From Methylobacterium sp. 17Sr1-1 (GTDB lineage Bacteria > Pseudomonadota > Alphaproteobacteria > Rhizobiales > Beijerinckiaceae), in the NCBI RefSeq assembly GCF_003173775.1, contig NZ_CP029552.1:5087001-5151000 (forward strand): a stretch of DNA of 64,000 nucleotides, in the 5' to 3' direction. The notes under the pieces were generated by a model. The model did no database searches, was not told the DNA's origin, and saw only the letters and a program-made list of their open reading frames with translations. Below are positions 18,041 to 26,685 of this stretch, one piece after another (within the stretch, counting starts at the first letter, position 1; each line of letters begins with the position of its first letter). The position numbers and the translations under genes were made by a program.

Positions 18041-19960
18041 CTACCGCAATACCTGCGATAGGTTCGGCCCCCGCAACGCCGCCAGCGCCGCCATCCGCAC
18101 CGGCGCATTCGGCGCCCCGTACAGGTCGTACCCGCCCTTGCGCTGCACGAGCTCGAAGTAGAACCGCTCCTCGAACGGCGTCGTGTAGAGCTGCAGGAAC
18201 TCGCCGTCGCCGACCCGGTCGTAGAGGATGCTCAAGCTCTGCATCCGGGCGATCAGCGCGTCGTCGAGGCCGAAGCGGGCCGCCACGTCGTCGTAGTAGT
18301 TGGCCGGGATCGGCAGCAGCGTCACGCCCGCCTTCTTCAGGCTCTCCGCCGCCGCGAAGATGTCGTCGGTGGACAGCGCGATGTGGTGCACGCCCGCGCC
18401 GGCGAAGCTCGTCACGAGGCGGGCGGTGGCGGTGTTGCGGCTCTCCGAGATGTTGAGCGGCAGCCGCATGGTGCGCTCGGCATTCGACATCGCCTTGCTG
18501 CGCACGAGGCCATAGGGGTCGGGCAGCACCACCACGTCCTCGGGTTCGAGGCCGAGCACCGCGCGGTAGAACAGCACCCAGGAATCGAGCTGGCCCTCGG
18601 GCAGCGCCTGCGCCACGTGGTCGATCCGGGTCAGCAGGCCCGCGGGCGCCGCGTCCCCGTCCATCACGAAGTCGTGCTCGAAGTCGCCGCCGGTCTGCGG
18701 GTCGGTGAGGATGATCAGGCTGCCGTCCGGCGCGCGGATCGACGGGAAGGTGTTCTCGTCCGGCCCGATCCGGCCGCCGAACCGGGCGGCGCCGTAGGAT
18801 TCGGCCCGGCCGAGAGCCGCGAGCGCGTCGTCGGTGGCGATGGCCTGGGCGCAGACCGAGGGGCCGTGCATCAGGAAGTAGGAGGCGGCGAAGGAATCCG
18901 GCTCGCGGTTGAGCACGATGCGGATCTCGCCCTGGCCGTAGAGGGTCACCGCCTTGCTGCGATGGACCCCCAACCGCGTGAAGCCGAGCTGGCCCAGCAG
19001 CCGCGCCAACGCCCCCTCGCAGCGCTCGTCGACCGCCACCTCGATGAAGCGGTGCCCGGCAATGGCCGGCGGCAGCGGCGGGTCGAACAGCTCGACCCGG
19101 CGGCGCGGGCGCTTGGCGGGGGAGGGCGCTTGCGCGGCCGCCTCCTCGGTGCGCCGCACCCGCTCCTCGAGGAACAGCAGCGAGCGGTGGCCGTCGGCCG
19201 CGGTCTGGCGCGGCGGTGCGGCGCGCATCTCGTCGTTGAAGATCTCGAGCGAGATCGTGCCGGTGTAGCCGCAGGCGAGCACCGCCTGGAGGAAGCCCGG
19301 CACGTCGAGGTCGCCCTGGCCCGGCAGGCAGCGGAAGTGGCGGCTCAGCGTCAGCGGGTTCATGCCGATGCGCGGCGCATCGGCCAGCTGGACGAAGAAC
19401 ACCCGCTGGCCCGGGAGATTCGCGATGCCCGACCAGTCGTCGGGGAGCGCCAGGGTGTGGAAGCTGTCGAGGATCAGGCCGAGATGCGGGTGGTTCGCCC
19501 GCTCGACGATGCCCCAGGCCCGGTCGAAGGTGCGCACCTTGGTGCCCCAGGACAGGGCCTCGAAGCCGATCTTCAGGCCGCGCTTCGCCGCCCGCTCGGC
19601 GAGCTGGTAGAGCTGGTCGGCCATGCGGGCATCGTCGTCCGAGACCTCGGTGCGGACGTTGGAGCAGACCAGGATCAGGGGGGCGCCCAGTTCCTCCATC
19701 AGGTCGAACTTGCGCTCGGCCCGGTCGAGGTTGCGCTTGAGCTGCTCGTCCGACACGCCCTCGAAATCGCGGAACGGCTGGAACAGGTCGATCGAGAGGC
19801 CGAGATCCGAGGCGTAGCGGCGCACGTCGCGGGCGGCGCCGGTGTGGAACAGGAGGTCGTTCTCGAAGATCTCGACCCCGTCGAAGCGCGCCGCCGCGAT
19901 CGCTTCCAGCTTCTCGATCAGCGTGCCGCTCAGGCTCACCGTGGCGATCGCTTTCCTCAT
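18041..19960 (-). CDS. quiC: 3-dehydroshikimate dehydratase, QuiC-type fusion
   Basis: A 639-residue two-domain protein converting 3-dehydroshikimate to protocatechuate. The N-terminal half (1-275) is an AP-endonuclease-2/xylose-isomerase-like TIM barrel (ATVSLSGTLIEKLEAIAAA, FDGVEIFENDLL, GFEALSWGTKVRT, LILDSFHTLAL, GTISLEIFNDE). The acidic and histidine residues of those strands are the metal ligands. After a Pro/Arg linker near 285-300, the C-terminal half is a 4-hydroxyphenylpyruvate-dioxygenase-like VOC fold with RIDHVAQALPEGQ, GVHHIALSTDDIF and FYFELVQRKGGYDLYG. It is divergent from the dehydrogenase and transporter genes, which fits a quinate/shikimate catabolic locus. Residues past the VOC core end normally. 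Confidence 0.9.
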   Translation of the reverse strand: MRKAIATVSLSGTLIEKLEAIAAARFDGVEIFENDLLFHTGAARDVRRYASDLGLSIDLFQPFRDFEGVSDEQLKRNLDRAERKFDLMEELGAPLILVCSNVRTEVSDDDARMADQLYQLAERAAKRGLKIGFEALSWGTKVRTFDRAWGIVERANHPHLGLILDSFHTLALPDDWSGIANLPGQRVFFVQLADAPRIGMNPLTLSRHFRCLPGQGDLDVPGFLQAVLACGYTGTISLEIFNDEMRAAPPRQTAADGHRSLLFLEERVRRTEEAAAQAPSPAKRPRRRVELFDPPLPPAIAGHRFIEVAVDERCEGALARLLGQLGFTRLGVHRSKAVTLYGQGEIRIVLNREPDSFAASYFLMHGPSVCAQAIATDDALAALGRAESYGAARFGGRIGPDENTFPSIRAPDGSLIILTDPQTGGDFEHDFVMDGDAAPAGLLTRIDHVAQALPEGQLDSWVLFYRAVLGLEPEDVVVLPDPYGLVRSKAMSNAERTMRLPLNISESRNTATARLVTSFAGAGVHHIALSTDDIFAAAESLKKAGVTLLPIPANYYDDVAARFGLDDALIARMQSLSILYDRVGDGEFLQLYTTPFEERFYFELVQRKGGYDLYGAPNAPVRMAALAALRGPNLSQVLR

Positions 19961-20059
19961 CGCGCTCTCCCTCTCCCGTTTCCGCCGGCTCTCCATCGCA
20001 AACGGGGCCGGCTCCGTCGAGCCCGAAGCGGCAGCCGGGCAGGCCGCGTTCTTTCGCGC

Positions 20060-20087
20060 TTGACATGAACGTACCGGTTAGTACATT
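20060..20087 (+). promoter_or_regulatory. promoter with embedded operator for the quinate/shikimate genes
   Basis: TTGACA (20060-20065), a 16-base spacer and TACATT (20082-20087) form a good housekeeping-type promoter 60 bases upstream of the dehydrogenase start. The spacer and -10 contain a partial palindrome, GTACCGGTTAGTAC (20071-20084) inside an 18-base site at 20067-20084 with 6 of 9 paired positions. A protein bound there would block RNA polymerase, so repression relieved by a pathway compound is likely. No regulator gene lies beside it. Confidence 0.6.
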
Positions 20088-20146
20088 TGGATTCAAGCGC
20101 GTCGCAATCGCGCCATCCGAGGAACGCACCGAGAGAGGAGCCCGTG

Positions 20147-21025
20147 ATGGGCGCAAGCTCCACATCCATTCTTCCCAATTCGATTCTCGCCGGCCTGATC
20201 GGCAACGGCATCCAGGCCTCCCGCACCCCGGCGATGCACGAGCACGAGGGCGACGCGCAGGGCCTGCGGCTCCTCTACCAGAAGATCGATCTCGAGCGCC
20301 TGGGCCTCGGCGCCGAGAACCTGCCCGAGCTGCTGCAGGCGGCCGAGCGGATGGGCTTCTCCGGCCTCAACATCACCCATCCGTGCAAGCAAGCGGTGCT
20401 CGCCCATCTCGACGAGCTGTCTCCGGACGCCGCGGCGCTCGGCGCCGTCAACACGGTGGTGCTGCGCGACGGCAAGCGCGTCGGCCACAACACCGACTGG
20501 TGGGGCTTCGCCGAGGCGTTCCGGCGCGGCCTGCCGGACGTCAAGCTCGACCGCGTCGTGCAGCTCGGCGCGGGCGGTGCCGGTGCGGCGGTGGCGCACG
20601 CGCTGCTCACCCTCGGGGTCAAGGACCTCGTCCTCAACGACATCGACCCGGCCCGGGCGGCGTCGGTGGCGGCCTCCCTGTGCGAGCGCTTCGGCGCCGG
20701 CCGGGCGCGGGCCTGCACCGACCTCCAGGCGGAGGTCGCGGCCGCCGACGGCCTCGTCCACTGCACGCCGACCGGCATGGACAAGTATCCGGGCCTGCCG
20801 CTGCCGGCGGAATACCTGCACCCCGGCCTCTTCGTCGCCGAGATCGTCTACTTCCCGCTCGAGACCGCGCTCCTGCGCGAGGCGCGCCGGATCGGCTGCC
20901 GCACCCTCGACGGCGGCGGCATGGCGGTGTTCCAGGCGGTCGAGGCGTTCCGGCTCATCACCGGCCGGACCCCGGATCCGGAGCGGATGCTGCGCCACTT
21001 CGCCGAGCTCGGCCGGACGGCCTGA
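20147..21025 (+). CDS. shikimate/quinate dehydrogenase, AroE family
   Basis: A 292-residue NAD(P)-dependent dehydrogenase starting after GAGAGAGGAG. It carries the substrate loop LNITHPCKQAVLAHLDE (catalytic lysine), the second catalytic region VGHNTDWWGFAEAF (conserved Asp), and a Rossmann loop VQLGAGGAGAAVAHALL near residue 130. The C-terminal region GGGMAVFQAVEAFRLITG is typical of the family. Placement beside a dehydroshikimate dehydratase and a shikimate-type transporter suggests catabolic oxidation of quinate or shikimate to the 3-dehydro acid rather than aromatic amino-acid synthesis. After the Rossmann loop the acidic VLNDIDP suggests NAD+ preference, as in catabolic quinate dehydrogenases; this is inference. 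Confidence 0.9.
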   Translation: MGASSTSILPNSILAGLIGNGIQASRTPAMHEHEGDAQGLRLLYQKIDLERLGLGAENLPELLQAAERMGFSGLNITHPCKQAVLAHLDELSPDAAALGAVNTVVLRDGKRVGHNTDWWGFAEAFRRGLPDVKLDRVVQLGAGGAGAAVAHALLTLGVKDLVLNDIDPARAASVAASLCERFGAGRARACTDLQAEVAAADGLVHCTPTGMDKYPGLPLPAEYLHPGLFVAEIVYFPLETALLREARRIGCRTLDGGGMAVFQAVEAFRLITGRTPDPERMLRHFAELGRTA

Positions 21026-21121
21026 GATTTTTCCGGCCGGCGGTGCGCGCCGCGGCCCAACTCTTCCAGAATGCGGCCCGACCCAACGGGCCCGTCCTCT
21101 CTTCCTCACAGGAAACGCCCG

Positions 21122-22459
21122 ATGACCTCAACCGTCCTTCCGGCAAGCGCCGCGTCGCACGCCGAACCCGACGCCGTGAAGACTCCCAAAAAGGCCGCGC
21201 TTGCGAGCTGGATCGGCAGCGCCGTCGAGTATTACGACTTCTTCATCTACGGCACCGCCGCGGCGCTGATCTTCCCGAAACTCTTCTTCTCGGCCGCGAA
21301 CCCGCAGGCGGCGGCGATCGCCTCGTTCGCGACCTTCGGCGTCGCCTACATCACCCGGCCGCTCGGCGCGGTGGCGCTCGGCCATATCGGTGATCGCTTC
21401 GGTCGCAAGAAGGTGCTCACCTTCACGCTGCTCCTGATGGGCATCTCGACCTTCATGATCGGCTGCCTGCCGACCTACGACCAGCTCGGCATCCTGTCGC
21501 CGATCCTGCTCGTCATCGCCCGCCTGCTCCAGGGCATCTCGGCCGCCGGTGAGCAGGCCGGCGCCAACTCGATGACCCTCGAACACGCGCCCGCGCACAA
21601 GCGCGCCTTCTTCACCAGCTTCACCCTGAGCGGCACCCAGGCCGGGCTGATCCTGGCGACGCTGGTCTTCCTGCCGATCACCCAGATGCCCGAGGCGCAG
21701 ATGCTGTCCTGGGGCTGGCGCATCCCATTCTTCCTCAGCGCCCTCGTGGTGGCGGTCGGCTTCTGGGTCCGCCGCACCCTGCCGGAGACCCCGGTCTTCG
21801 AGAAGGAGCAGGAGGAGCACACCCACGCGAAGGCGGAGCTTCCGGTCGCGATGCTGTTCCGCACCCAGTGGGCGGACGTGGTGCGGGTGATCTTCGCGGC
21901 GCTGGTCTCGGTGGTGAGCACGATCTTCAGCGTCTTCACCCTGTCCTATGCCGTCAACACGATGCAGATCGACCGCTCGACGATGCTGACGGTGCTGATC
22001 CTGGCCAACGTCGTGGCGCTGGGCGCGATCCCGGCCTTCGCGGCCCTGTCCGACCGGATCGGCCGCCGCCCGGTCTTCATCTTCGGCGCGCTCGGCTCCG
22101 CGGCGCTGATCTGGCCCTACATGTGGGCGATCAGCCAGGGCAACCTGCCGCTCATCTTCTGCTTCGGCATCCTGCTCTCGGGCGTGGTCTACAGCGCCGC
22201 CAACGGGGTGTGGCCGTCGCTCTACGGTGAGATGTTCGACACCAAGGTCCGCCTGTCGGGCATGGCGATCGGCACCCAGATCGGCTTCGCGCTGGGCGGC
22301 TTCGCCCCGGTGATCAGCGCCTCGCTGCTCGGCACGGGCCCGACCGGCTGGGTCCCGGTGGCGCTCTTCGTCACCGCCACGGCGGGCATCGCCGCGGTCT
22401 CGATCTTCACCGCGCGGGAAACCTACCGCACGCCGATGGAGAGGCTCGGCAAGCGCTGA
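21122..22459 (+). CDS. MFS metabolite:H+ symporter, ShiA-like
   Basis: A 445-residue transporter with twelve membrane helices. The MHS-family opening WIGSAVEYYDFFIYGTAAAL is clear, and the loop between helices 2 and 3 reads GHIGDRFGRKKVLTFTLLLMG, the MFS motif A; a second copy, ALSDRIGRRPVFIFGALG, sits in the second half. The hydrophilic segment EKEQEEHTHAKAELPVA is the central loop. Family members import shikimate, dicarboxylates or betaines with protons. Given the neighbours, quinate, shikimate or dehydroshikimate is the likely cargo. It starts 96 bases after the dehydrogenase with AGGAAA before the ATG; same transcript likely. Confidence 0.9.
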   Translation: MTSTVLPASAASHAEPDAVKTPKKAALASWIGSAVEYYDFFIYGTAAALIFPKLFFSAANPQAAAIASFATFGVAYITRPLGAVALGHIGDRFGRKKVLTFTLLLMGISTFMIGCLPTYDQLGILSPILLVIARLLQGISAAGEQAGANSMTLEHAPAHKRAFFTSFTLSGTQAGLILATLVFLPITQMPEAQMLSWGWRIPFFLSALVVAVGFWVRRTLPETPVFEKEQEEHTHAKAELPVAMLFRTQWADVVRVIFAALVSVVSTIFSVFTLSYAVNTMQIDRSTMLTVLILANVVALGAIPAFAALSDRIGRRPVFIFGALGSAALIWPYMWAISQGNLPLIFCFGILLSGVVYSAANGVWPSLYGEMFDTKVRLSGMAIGTQIGFALGGFAPVISASLLGTGPTGWVPVALFVTATAGIAAVSIFTARETYRTPMERLGKR

Positions 22460-22617
22460 GACACGGCATCGCCGGCGCCAGGGCGCCGGCAACTGGATCT
22501 CCGAGCCGCCTCGGTTCCGCTCTGCGGCGCCGGGGCGGCTTTGTCTTTTCGCGATGCCGCGTGGCCGTGCGCGACAAGCTTCTCCGGTCGCATCGGAGCA
22601 GCCCGAGAAAGGAAGTG

Positions 22618-22834
22618 GCGCGGGTTCTCTCCTCTCCCCGCGGGCGGGGAGAGGGCCGTGTCGCCGTTCAGGGGACACGGCAAGCGGAGGCGAAGCCGAA
22701 GCGGGGGTGAGGGGGTCTCGACGAGTGAGACTCTTTCGGAAACACCCCCTCACCCCCGCCCTACGGGCTTGCTGCATCCCCTGCACGGGGACGCAGCCCT
22801 CTCCCCGCCCGCGGGGAGAGGAGAGAACCCGCGC
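22618..22834. mobile_element. MITE-like element with 39-bp perfect terminal inverted repeats
   Basis: Bases 22618-22656 and 22796-22834 are exact reverse complements over 39 bases; the outer edge reads GCGCGGGTTCTCTCC and the inner part CTCCCCGCGGGCGGGGAGAG, itself a palindrome. Inside lies a second inverted pair, GGGTGAGGGGGT and ACCCCCTCACCC. No coding capacity. A diverged copy is at 59914-60115. Total length 217 bp; target-site duplication not evident. Confidence 0.8.
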
Positions 22835-22963
22835 TACGTCTTGCCGCAGACGGCCCTGCGGTCAAAAGGATTCAGTCTATCGCCCTCCCTTGACTGCCCC
22901 CTGCACGCGCGCACACTCCCCGAACCGCGTCCCGGAGAGGGCGCGACAGACGGGAGGAACACC

Positions 22964-23386
22964 ATGCTGACGCGACGCGGTTTCGCGGGGTTCGCCTCGT
23001 GCGCGATCTGCAGCCTGACCGGCTTTCTCGCCACCGAGGCCGGAGCGCAGACGCCGCCCGCGGCGACGCCGGGGGTGAAGCGCAAGGTCCTGGGGCAGAC
23101 CGAGGGGCCGGCCCCCGGCTACGTCACCATCACCGCCGAGGTCGAGATCGAGCCCGGCGTGCTGGTCGGCCGCCACACCCATCCGGGCATCGAGGCGGGC
23201 TACGTCCTGGACGGCGAGATCGAGCTGCCGATCGAGGGCCAGCCGACCCGCGTGCTCAAGGCCGGCGACGCCTTCCAGGTCCCGCCGGGCGTGCCCCATG
23301 CCGGCGCGAAGAGCGGGACCAAGCCCGTGCGCATCCTCAGCACCTACATCGTCGAGAAGGGCAAGCCGCTGGCCTCGCCGGCGTGA
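22964..23386 (+). CDS. Tat-exported cupin protein
   Basis: A 140-residue protein with a twin-arginine signal (MLTRRGFAGFASCAICSLTG, cleavage near AGAQ at residue 31) and one cupin domain. Motif 1 is GVLVGRHTHPGIEAGYVLDGEIEL, with two histidines and a Glu for metal binding; motif 2 is GDAFQVPPGVPHAGAKSG with the third histidine. Tat export suggests the metal is loaded before secretion to the periplasm. Enzymatic role unknown. A strong GGAGG lies before the start. The repeat element sits directly upstream, so its promoter may lie inside or beyond it. Confidence 0.88.
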   Translation: MLTRRGFAGFASCAICSLTGFLATEAGAQTPPAATPGVKRKVLGQTEGPAPGYVTITAEVEIEPGVLVGRHTHPGIEAGYVLDGEIELPIEGQPTRVLKAGDAFQVPPGVPHAGAKSGTKPVRILSTYIVEKGKPLASPA

Positions 23387-23471
23387 GCGTCTCTCACGAA
23401 ACTCCCGCTGCGCTGACGCTGCCCCAACGAGCAGCGCCGGTGATCGGGAGTTTTGTGAGGTGCGCCGAGCC

Positions 23472-24170
23472 TCACCCCCGCGCCCCGCGCAGGATCAGGC
23501 GGCTGCCCCGCACCTCGTAGGAGTTCAACCGCTCCAGGAAGCTCATCCCGAGCAGGTTCACGCTGAGCGCCCCGGGCTTCGTCACCAGGGCGGCGACGCG
23601 CGACTCGGTGATCGGCCCGACCGCCACCGTGTCGAGCACCACCGGGGCCGCGGCGGTGCGGCCGTTGGCGGTCTGGACCTGGACCCGGAAGGCACCCGGG
23701 CCCGGATGGAGACCGAGCTGGGTCGCGGTCTCGGCGGTGAGCACCACCGCGCTCGCGCCGGTATCGAAGGCGAAGGACTGCGCCCGGCCGTTGACCTTGG
23801 CCTGCACCGTGAAGCCGCCATCGACCCGCCGGGCGATCACCACCTCGTCGCCGCGCCCCGGCACCGGCTCGCCCGGCCGCATCTCGCCGAGCGCCCGGAA
23901 CGCCATGTCGCGCGCTGCGTCGCGATAGGCGTAGAGGCCCGCGGCGCCCGCCCCGATCCCGATCCAGAGGAGCAGCGACACGAGCCCCTCGCCGAATCCC
24001 GACCGGAACCGGTTGCCGACGCCGTTCAGAATCATCAGGGCCGCGCCGCCGGCCGCCGCGAGCCCGGCCGCCTCGTCGGGGCGCAGGCCCGCCACCGTCC
24101 GCCCGCCGACGGCGTTGAGCGCGTAGGCGCAGGCGAGGAGCAGGAGCCCGATGCCGACGGCGCCCGGCAC
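23472..24170 (-). CDS. membrane-anchored retropepsin-like aspartic protease (TIGR02281 type)
   Basis: A 232-residue protein from a GTG five bases after the stop of the DUF1289 gene. It has membrane segments in the first 100 residues (GIGLLLLACAYALNAVGG, LVSLLLWIGIGAGAAGLYAY), then a clan-AA protease domain: RVDGGFTVQAKVNGRAQSFAFDTGASAVVL, with DTGAS as the single catalytic aspartate motif, and later LGMSFLERLNSYEV-R as the second hydrophobic-hydrophobic-Gly signature. Such proteins dimerise to form an active site. The protease domain probably faces the periplasm. It is third in the cobS-DUF1289 group but its tie to cobalamin is unclear. Confidence 0.85.
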   Translation of the reverse strand: MPGAVGIGLLLLACAYALNAVGGRTVAGLRPDEAAGLAAAGGAALMILNGVGNRFRSGFGEGLVSLLLWIGIGAGAAGLYAYRDAARDMAFRALGEMRPGEPVPGRGDEVVIARRVDGGFTVQAKVNGRAQSFAFDTGASAVVLTAETATQLGLHPGPGAFRVQVQTANGRTAAAPVVLDTVAVGPITESRVAALVTKPGALSVNLLGMSFLERLNSYEVRGSRLILRGARG

Positions 24171-24175
24171 GGGCG

Positions 24176-24382
24176 TCAGGCCAGGGCCGGGGCCGGCTCG
24201 GGCTCCGGCTCAGGATCAGCGGCCGCCAGCCGCGCCGGCAGCCCCGCCATGATCCGCAACCGCTCCGGCTCGGACAACGACCCCCAGGCGGCGATCTCGG
24301 CGCCGGTTCGGCCGCAGCCCTCGCACAGGCCGGTGACGGGATCGAGGACGCAGAGGCGGATGCAGGGGGAGGAGGCGGGCAT
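24176..24382 (-). CDS. DUF1289 small cysteine-rich protein
   Basis: A 68-residue protein with the family pattern SPCIRLCVLDPVTGLCEGCG (four cysteines as CxxxC...CxxC) followed by RTGAEIAAWGSLSEPERLRI. The cysteines probably hold a metal. The tail is an E-P repeat (DPEPEPEPAPALA), unusual for the family. Its ATG overlaps the cobS stop as TGATG, so translation is coupled. Function of DUF1289 is not established. Confidence 0.92.
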   Translation of the reverse strand: MPASSPCIRLCVLDPVTGLCEGCGRTGAEIAAWGSLSEPERLRIMAGLPARLAAADPEPEPEPAPALA

Positions 24383-25275
24383 CAGGCGGGAAACGCGATC
24401 ACGAGGGCGAGGAGGGCGGCGATCTCGGCCAGCTGCTGGCTCGCCCCGATGACGTCGCCGGTCTGGCCGCCGACGAGCCGCGCGGCCATGCGGCTCAGCG
24501 TCCAGGCGGCGAGGAGGGCGAGGAGCCCGGAGAGGCACAGGCCCAGCCAGGGCAGGCCGAGGAGGCCGGCGGCGACGAGCACGGCGAGGCAGAGCGCCCA
24601 GGCGGTGGCGTGGGTCGCCCCCGTCGGCCGGCCGACCGCGTGGGCGGCACCGTCCGGCCGGGCGGGGGGGAGGCGGCAGAGGGGCCACAGGGCGGCGGTG
24701 CGCGACAGGGCGGCGGCTACCAGGAAGGCGACGGCGACGCGCCAGCCGATCCGGTCGGCGAGGGTGGCGAGCGCCCCGATGCGCAGCGCGTAGGACAGGA
24801 CGAGCGCGGCGGCCCCGTAGGCGCCGATGCGGCTGTCGCGCATGATCTCGAGGCGGCGGGCCGGCGTGAGGCCGCCGCCGAACCCGTCCGCCACGTCGGC
24901 GAGGCCGTCCTCGTGCAGGGCGCCGGTGACCAGCGTCGTGAAGGCGAGCGCCAGGGTGGCGGCGAGGAACGGCCCGAGGCCGAGCGCCAGCGAGGCGGCG
25001 AGCGCGACGGCGCCCGCCGCTCCGATCACCAGGCCGGCGAGCGGCAGCATCCGCGGCACGGTGCGGAAATCGGGCGCGGCGTGGGCGTCCGCCTCGCCCG
25101 GCAGGGCCGGGACCGGCAGGCGGCTGTAGAAGCGGAGGCACGCGGCGAGGTCGGCGAGCGGCGGCCAAAGGCCGGAAGCGGGGCCGGAGGCGGGCGGCGG
25201 CTCGAACGCGTCGTCGGCGGAATCCCCGGCAGGTTCGTCGGATAGGGGCGGCCCCGCGTTCAGTCCCGTCGCCAT
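24382..25275 (-). CDS. cobS: adenosylcobinamide-GDP ribazoletransferase
   Basis: A 297-residue polytopic membrane enzyme joining adenosylcobinamide-GDP and alpha-ribazole(-phosphate), the last assembly step of cobalamin. After a hydrophilic 45-residue extension, FYSRLPVPALPGE opens the domain; the active-site acidic region is TGALHEDGLADVADGFGGG near residue 115, followed by RIGAYGAAALVLSYALRIGAL and QTGDVIGASQQLAE near the end. The hydrophilic N-terminal extension is longer than usual. It is divergent from cobT over 125 bases, so both cobinamide-side steps can be controlled from one spacer. Confidence 0.95.
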   Translation of the reverse strand: MATGLNAGPPLSDEPAGDSADDAFEPPPASGPASGLWPPLADLAACLRFYSRLPVPALPGEADAHAAPDFRTVPRMLPLAGLVIGAAGAVALAASLALGLGPFLAATLALAFTTLVTGALHEDGLADVADGFGGGLTPARRLEIMRDSRIGAYGAAALVLSYALRIGALATLADRIGWRVAVAFLVAAALSRTAALWPLCRLPPARPDGAAHAVGRPTGATHATAWALCLAVLVAAGLLGLPWLGLCLSGLLALLAAWTLSRMAARLVGGQTGDVIGASQQLAEIAALLALVIAFPA

Positions 25276-25400
25276 CTCGACACCACACCCCGACGCGGGG
25301 CGCCCCTTGAACCTGCGGATTCGCCCCTCCGGCATTTTGCTGTATCTGCACGCCTCACGATAGCCCGCCCGACGGGTTGCCCCGCAGGACACCGATTCCC

Positions 25401-26429
25401 ATGGCCGACACCCCGACCGACGCCGCCCCGTTCGACGACATCCGCCGCCTGATCGCCACCATGCCGGGGCCGGACGAATCCGCCGCCGCCGAGGTCTCGG
25501 CCCGCGACTCGCTCCTGACCAAGCCCGCCGGCAGCCTCGGCCGGCTCGAATTCCTCGCCGCCTGGATGGCGGCCTGGCAGGGCAAGGCGCCGCCAAGCCT
25601 CGACCGGCCGCTGGTCTGCGTCTTCGCCGGCAGCCACGGCGTGGCGGCGAAAGGCGTCTCGGCCTACCCGTCGACGGTCAACCGCCAGATGCTCGACAAT
25701 TTCGCCGCCGGCGGCGCGGCGATCAACCAGATCTGCGCCGCCTACGGGCTCGGCTTCAAGGTGTTCGACCTCGCCATCGACATGCCGACCGGCGACATCA
25801 CCACCGAGCCGGCGATGACCGAGAAGGCCTGCGTCGCCACCATGGCGTTCGGCATGGAGGCGGTGGCGGCGGGCACCGACGGGCTCGCCGTCGGCGAGAT
25901 GGGGATCGGCAACACCACGGTGGCGGCGGCGATCTACGCCGCGCTCTACGGCGGCGAGCCGGCCCGCTGGGTCGGCCGCGGCACCGGCATCGACGAGGCG
26001 GGCTTTTCCCGCAAGGTCGCGGCAGTCGAGGCGGCGCTCACCTGCCACCAAGGCCACCTCGACGATCCGCTCGCCGTGATGGCGCGCTTGGGGGGCCGCG
26101 AGATCGCCGCCATGGCCGGTGCGATCCTGGCGGCGCGGCTGCAGCGGGTGCCGGTGGTGATCGACGGCTACGTCTCGACCGCCGCCGCCGCGCTCCTCCA
26201 CGCCGTCGATCCCCGCGCCCTCGACCATTGCCTCGCCGGTCACGTCTCGGCGGAGGGCGACCACGCCGCGGTGCTGGAACGCCTGGGGCTTCGTCCGCTC
26301 CTCGACCTGGGCTTGCGCCTCGGCGAGGGCAGCGGCGCGGCGCTCGCGCTCGGACTCGTCAAGGCGGCGGTGGCCTGCCACCGCGAGATGGCGACTTTCG
26401 CGCAGGCGGGGGTGTCGGGGCCGGTGTGA
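25401..26429 (+). CDS. cobT: nicotinate-nucleotide--dimethylbenzimidazole phosphoribosyltransferase
   Basis: A 342-residue cytoplasmic enzyme making alpha-ribazole phosphate from nicotinate mononucleotide and dimethylbenzimidazole, the lower ligand of cobalamin. Motifs in order: LTKPAGSLGRLEFLAAW, FAGSHGVAAKGVSAYP, GEMGIGNTTVAAAI, WVGRGTGIDEAG and near the C-terminus LRLGEGSGAALALGL, where the glutamate is the catalytic base of the family. Length is normal. Divergent from cobS. I looked for a cobalamin riboswitch in the 125-base spacer and saw none. Confidence 0.96.
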   Translation: MADTPTDAAPFDDIRRLIATMPGPDESAAAEVSARDSLLTKPAGSLGRLEFLAAWMAAWQGKAPPSLDRPLVCVFAGSHGVAAKGVSAYPSTVNRQMLDNFAAGGAAINQICAAYGLGFKVFDLAIDMPTGDITTEPAMTEKACVATMAFGMEAVAAGTDGLAVGEMGIGNTTVAAAIYAALYGGEPARWVGRGTGIDEAGFSRKVAAVEAALTCHQGHLDDPLAVMARLGGREIAAMAGAILAARLQRVPVVIDGYVSTAAAALLHAVDPRALDHCLAGHVSAEGDHAAVLERLGLRPLLDLGLRLGEGSGAALALGLVKAAVACHREMATFAQAGVSGPV

Positions 26430-26475
26430 TCGGGACGGCGGTTCCGCGGAGACCAGGTTCCACGACATCGATCAC

Positions 26476-26643
26476 ACCCTCGGGGTCATCCCGGGGCCGC
26501 GACAGCGGAGACCGGGATCCAGAATCGCGGATCGTTCAGGATGAGGCGGAGCGCGTGCCGCCTTGTCCGCGTCCACCTGAGTGTCTGGGCGTGCCTTCGG
26601 CACTCCGGGCTCCGCTTCGCGGCCCCGGAATGACCCGGAGGGT
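26476..26643. repeat. family 1 palindromic repeat, long form
   Basis: Begins ACCCTCGGGGTCATCCCGGG, contains CCGGGATCCAGAAT and a variable middle, and ends with TCCGCTTCGCGGCCCCGGAA then TGACCCGGAGGGT. It lies between convergent genes (cobT and the FemAB-like gene). Confidence 0.85.
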
Positions 26644-26685
26644 GGAAAGACTGCTCGTCGGACTGATCGTGGGTCCGACGTTCCG

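Noticed and set aside
25276..25400. Possible cobalamin riboswitch between cobS and cobT
   Set aside because: The spacer is only 125 bases, lacks the B12-box sequence and cannot hold the usual about 200-base structure.
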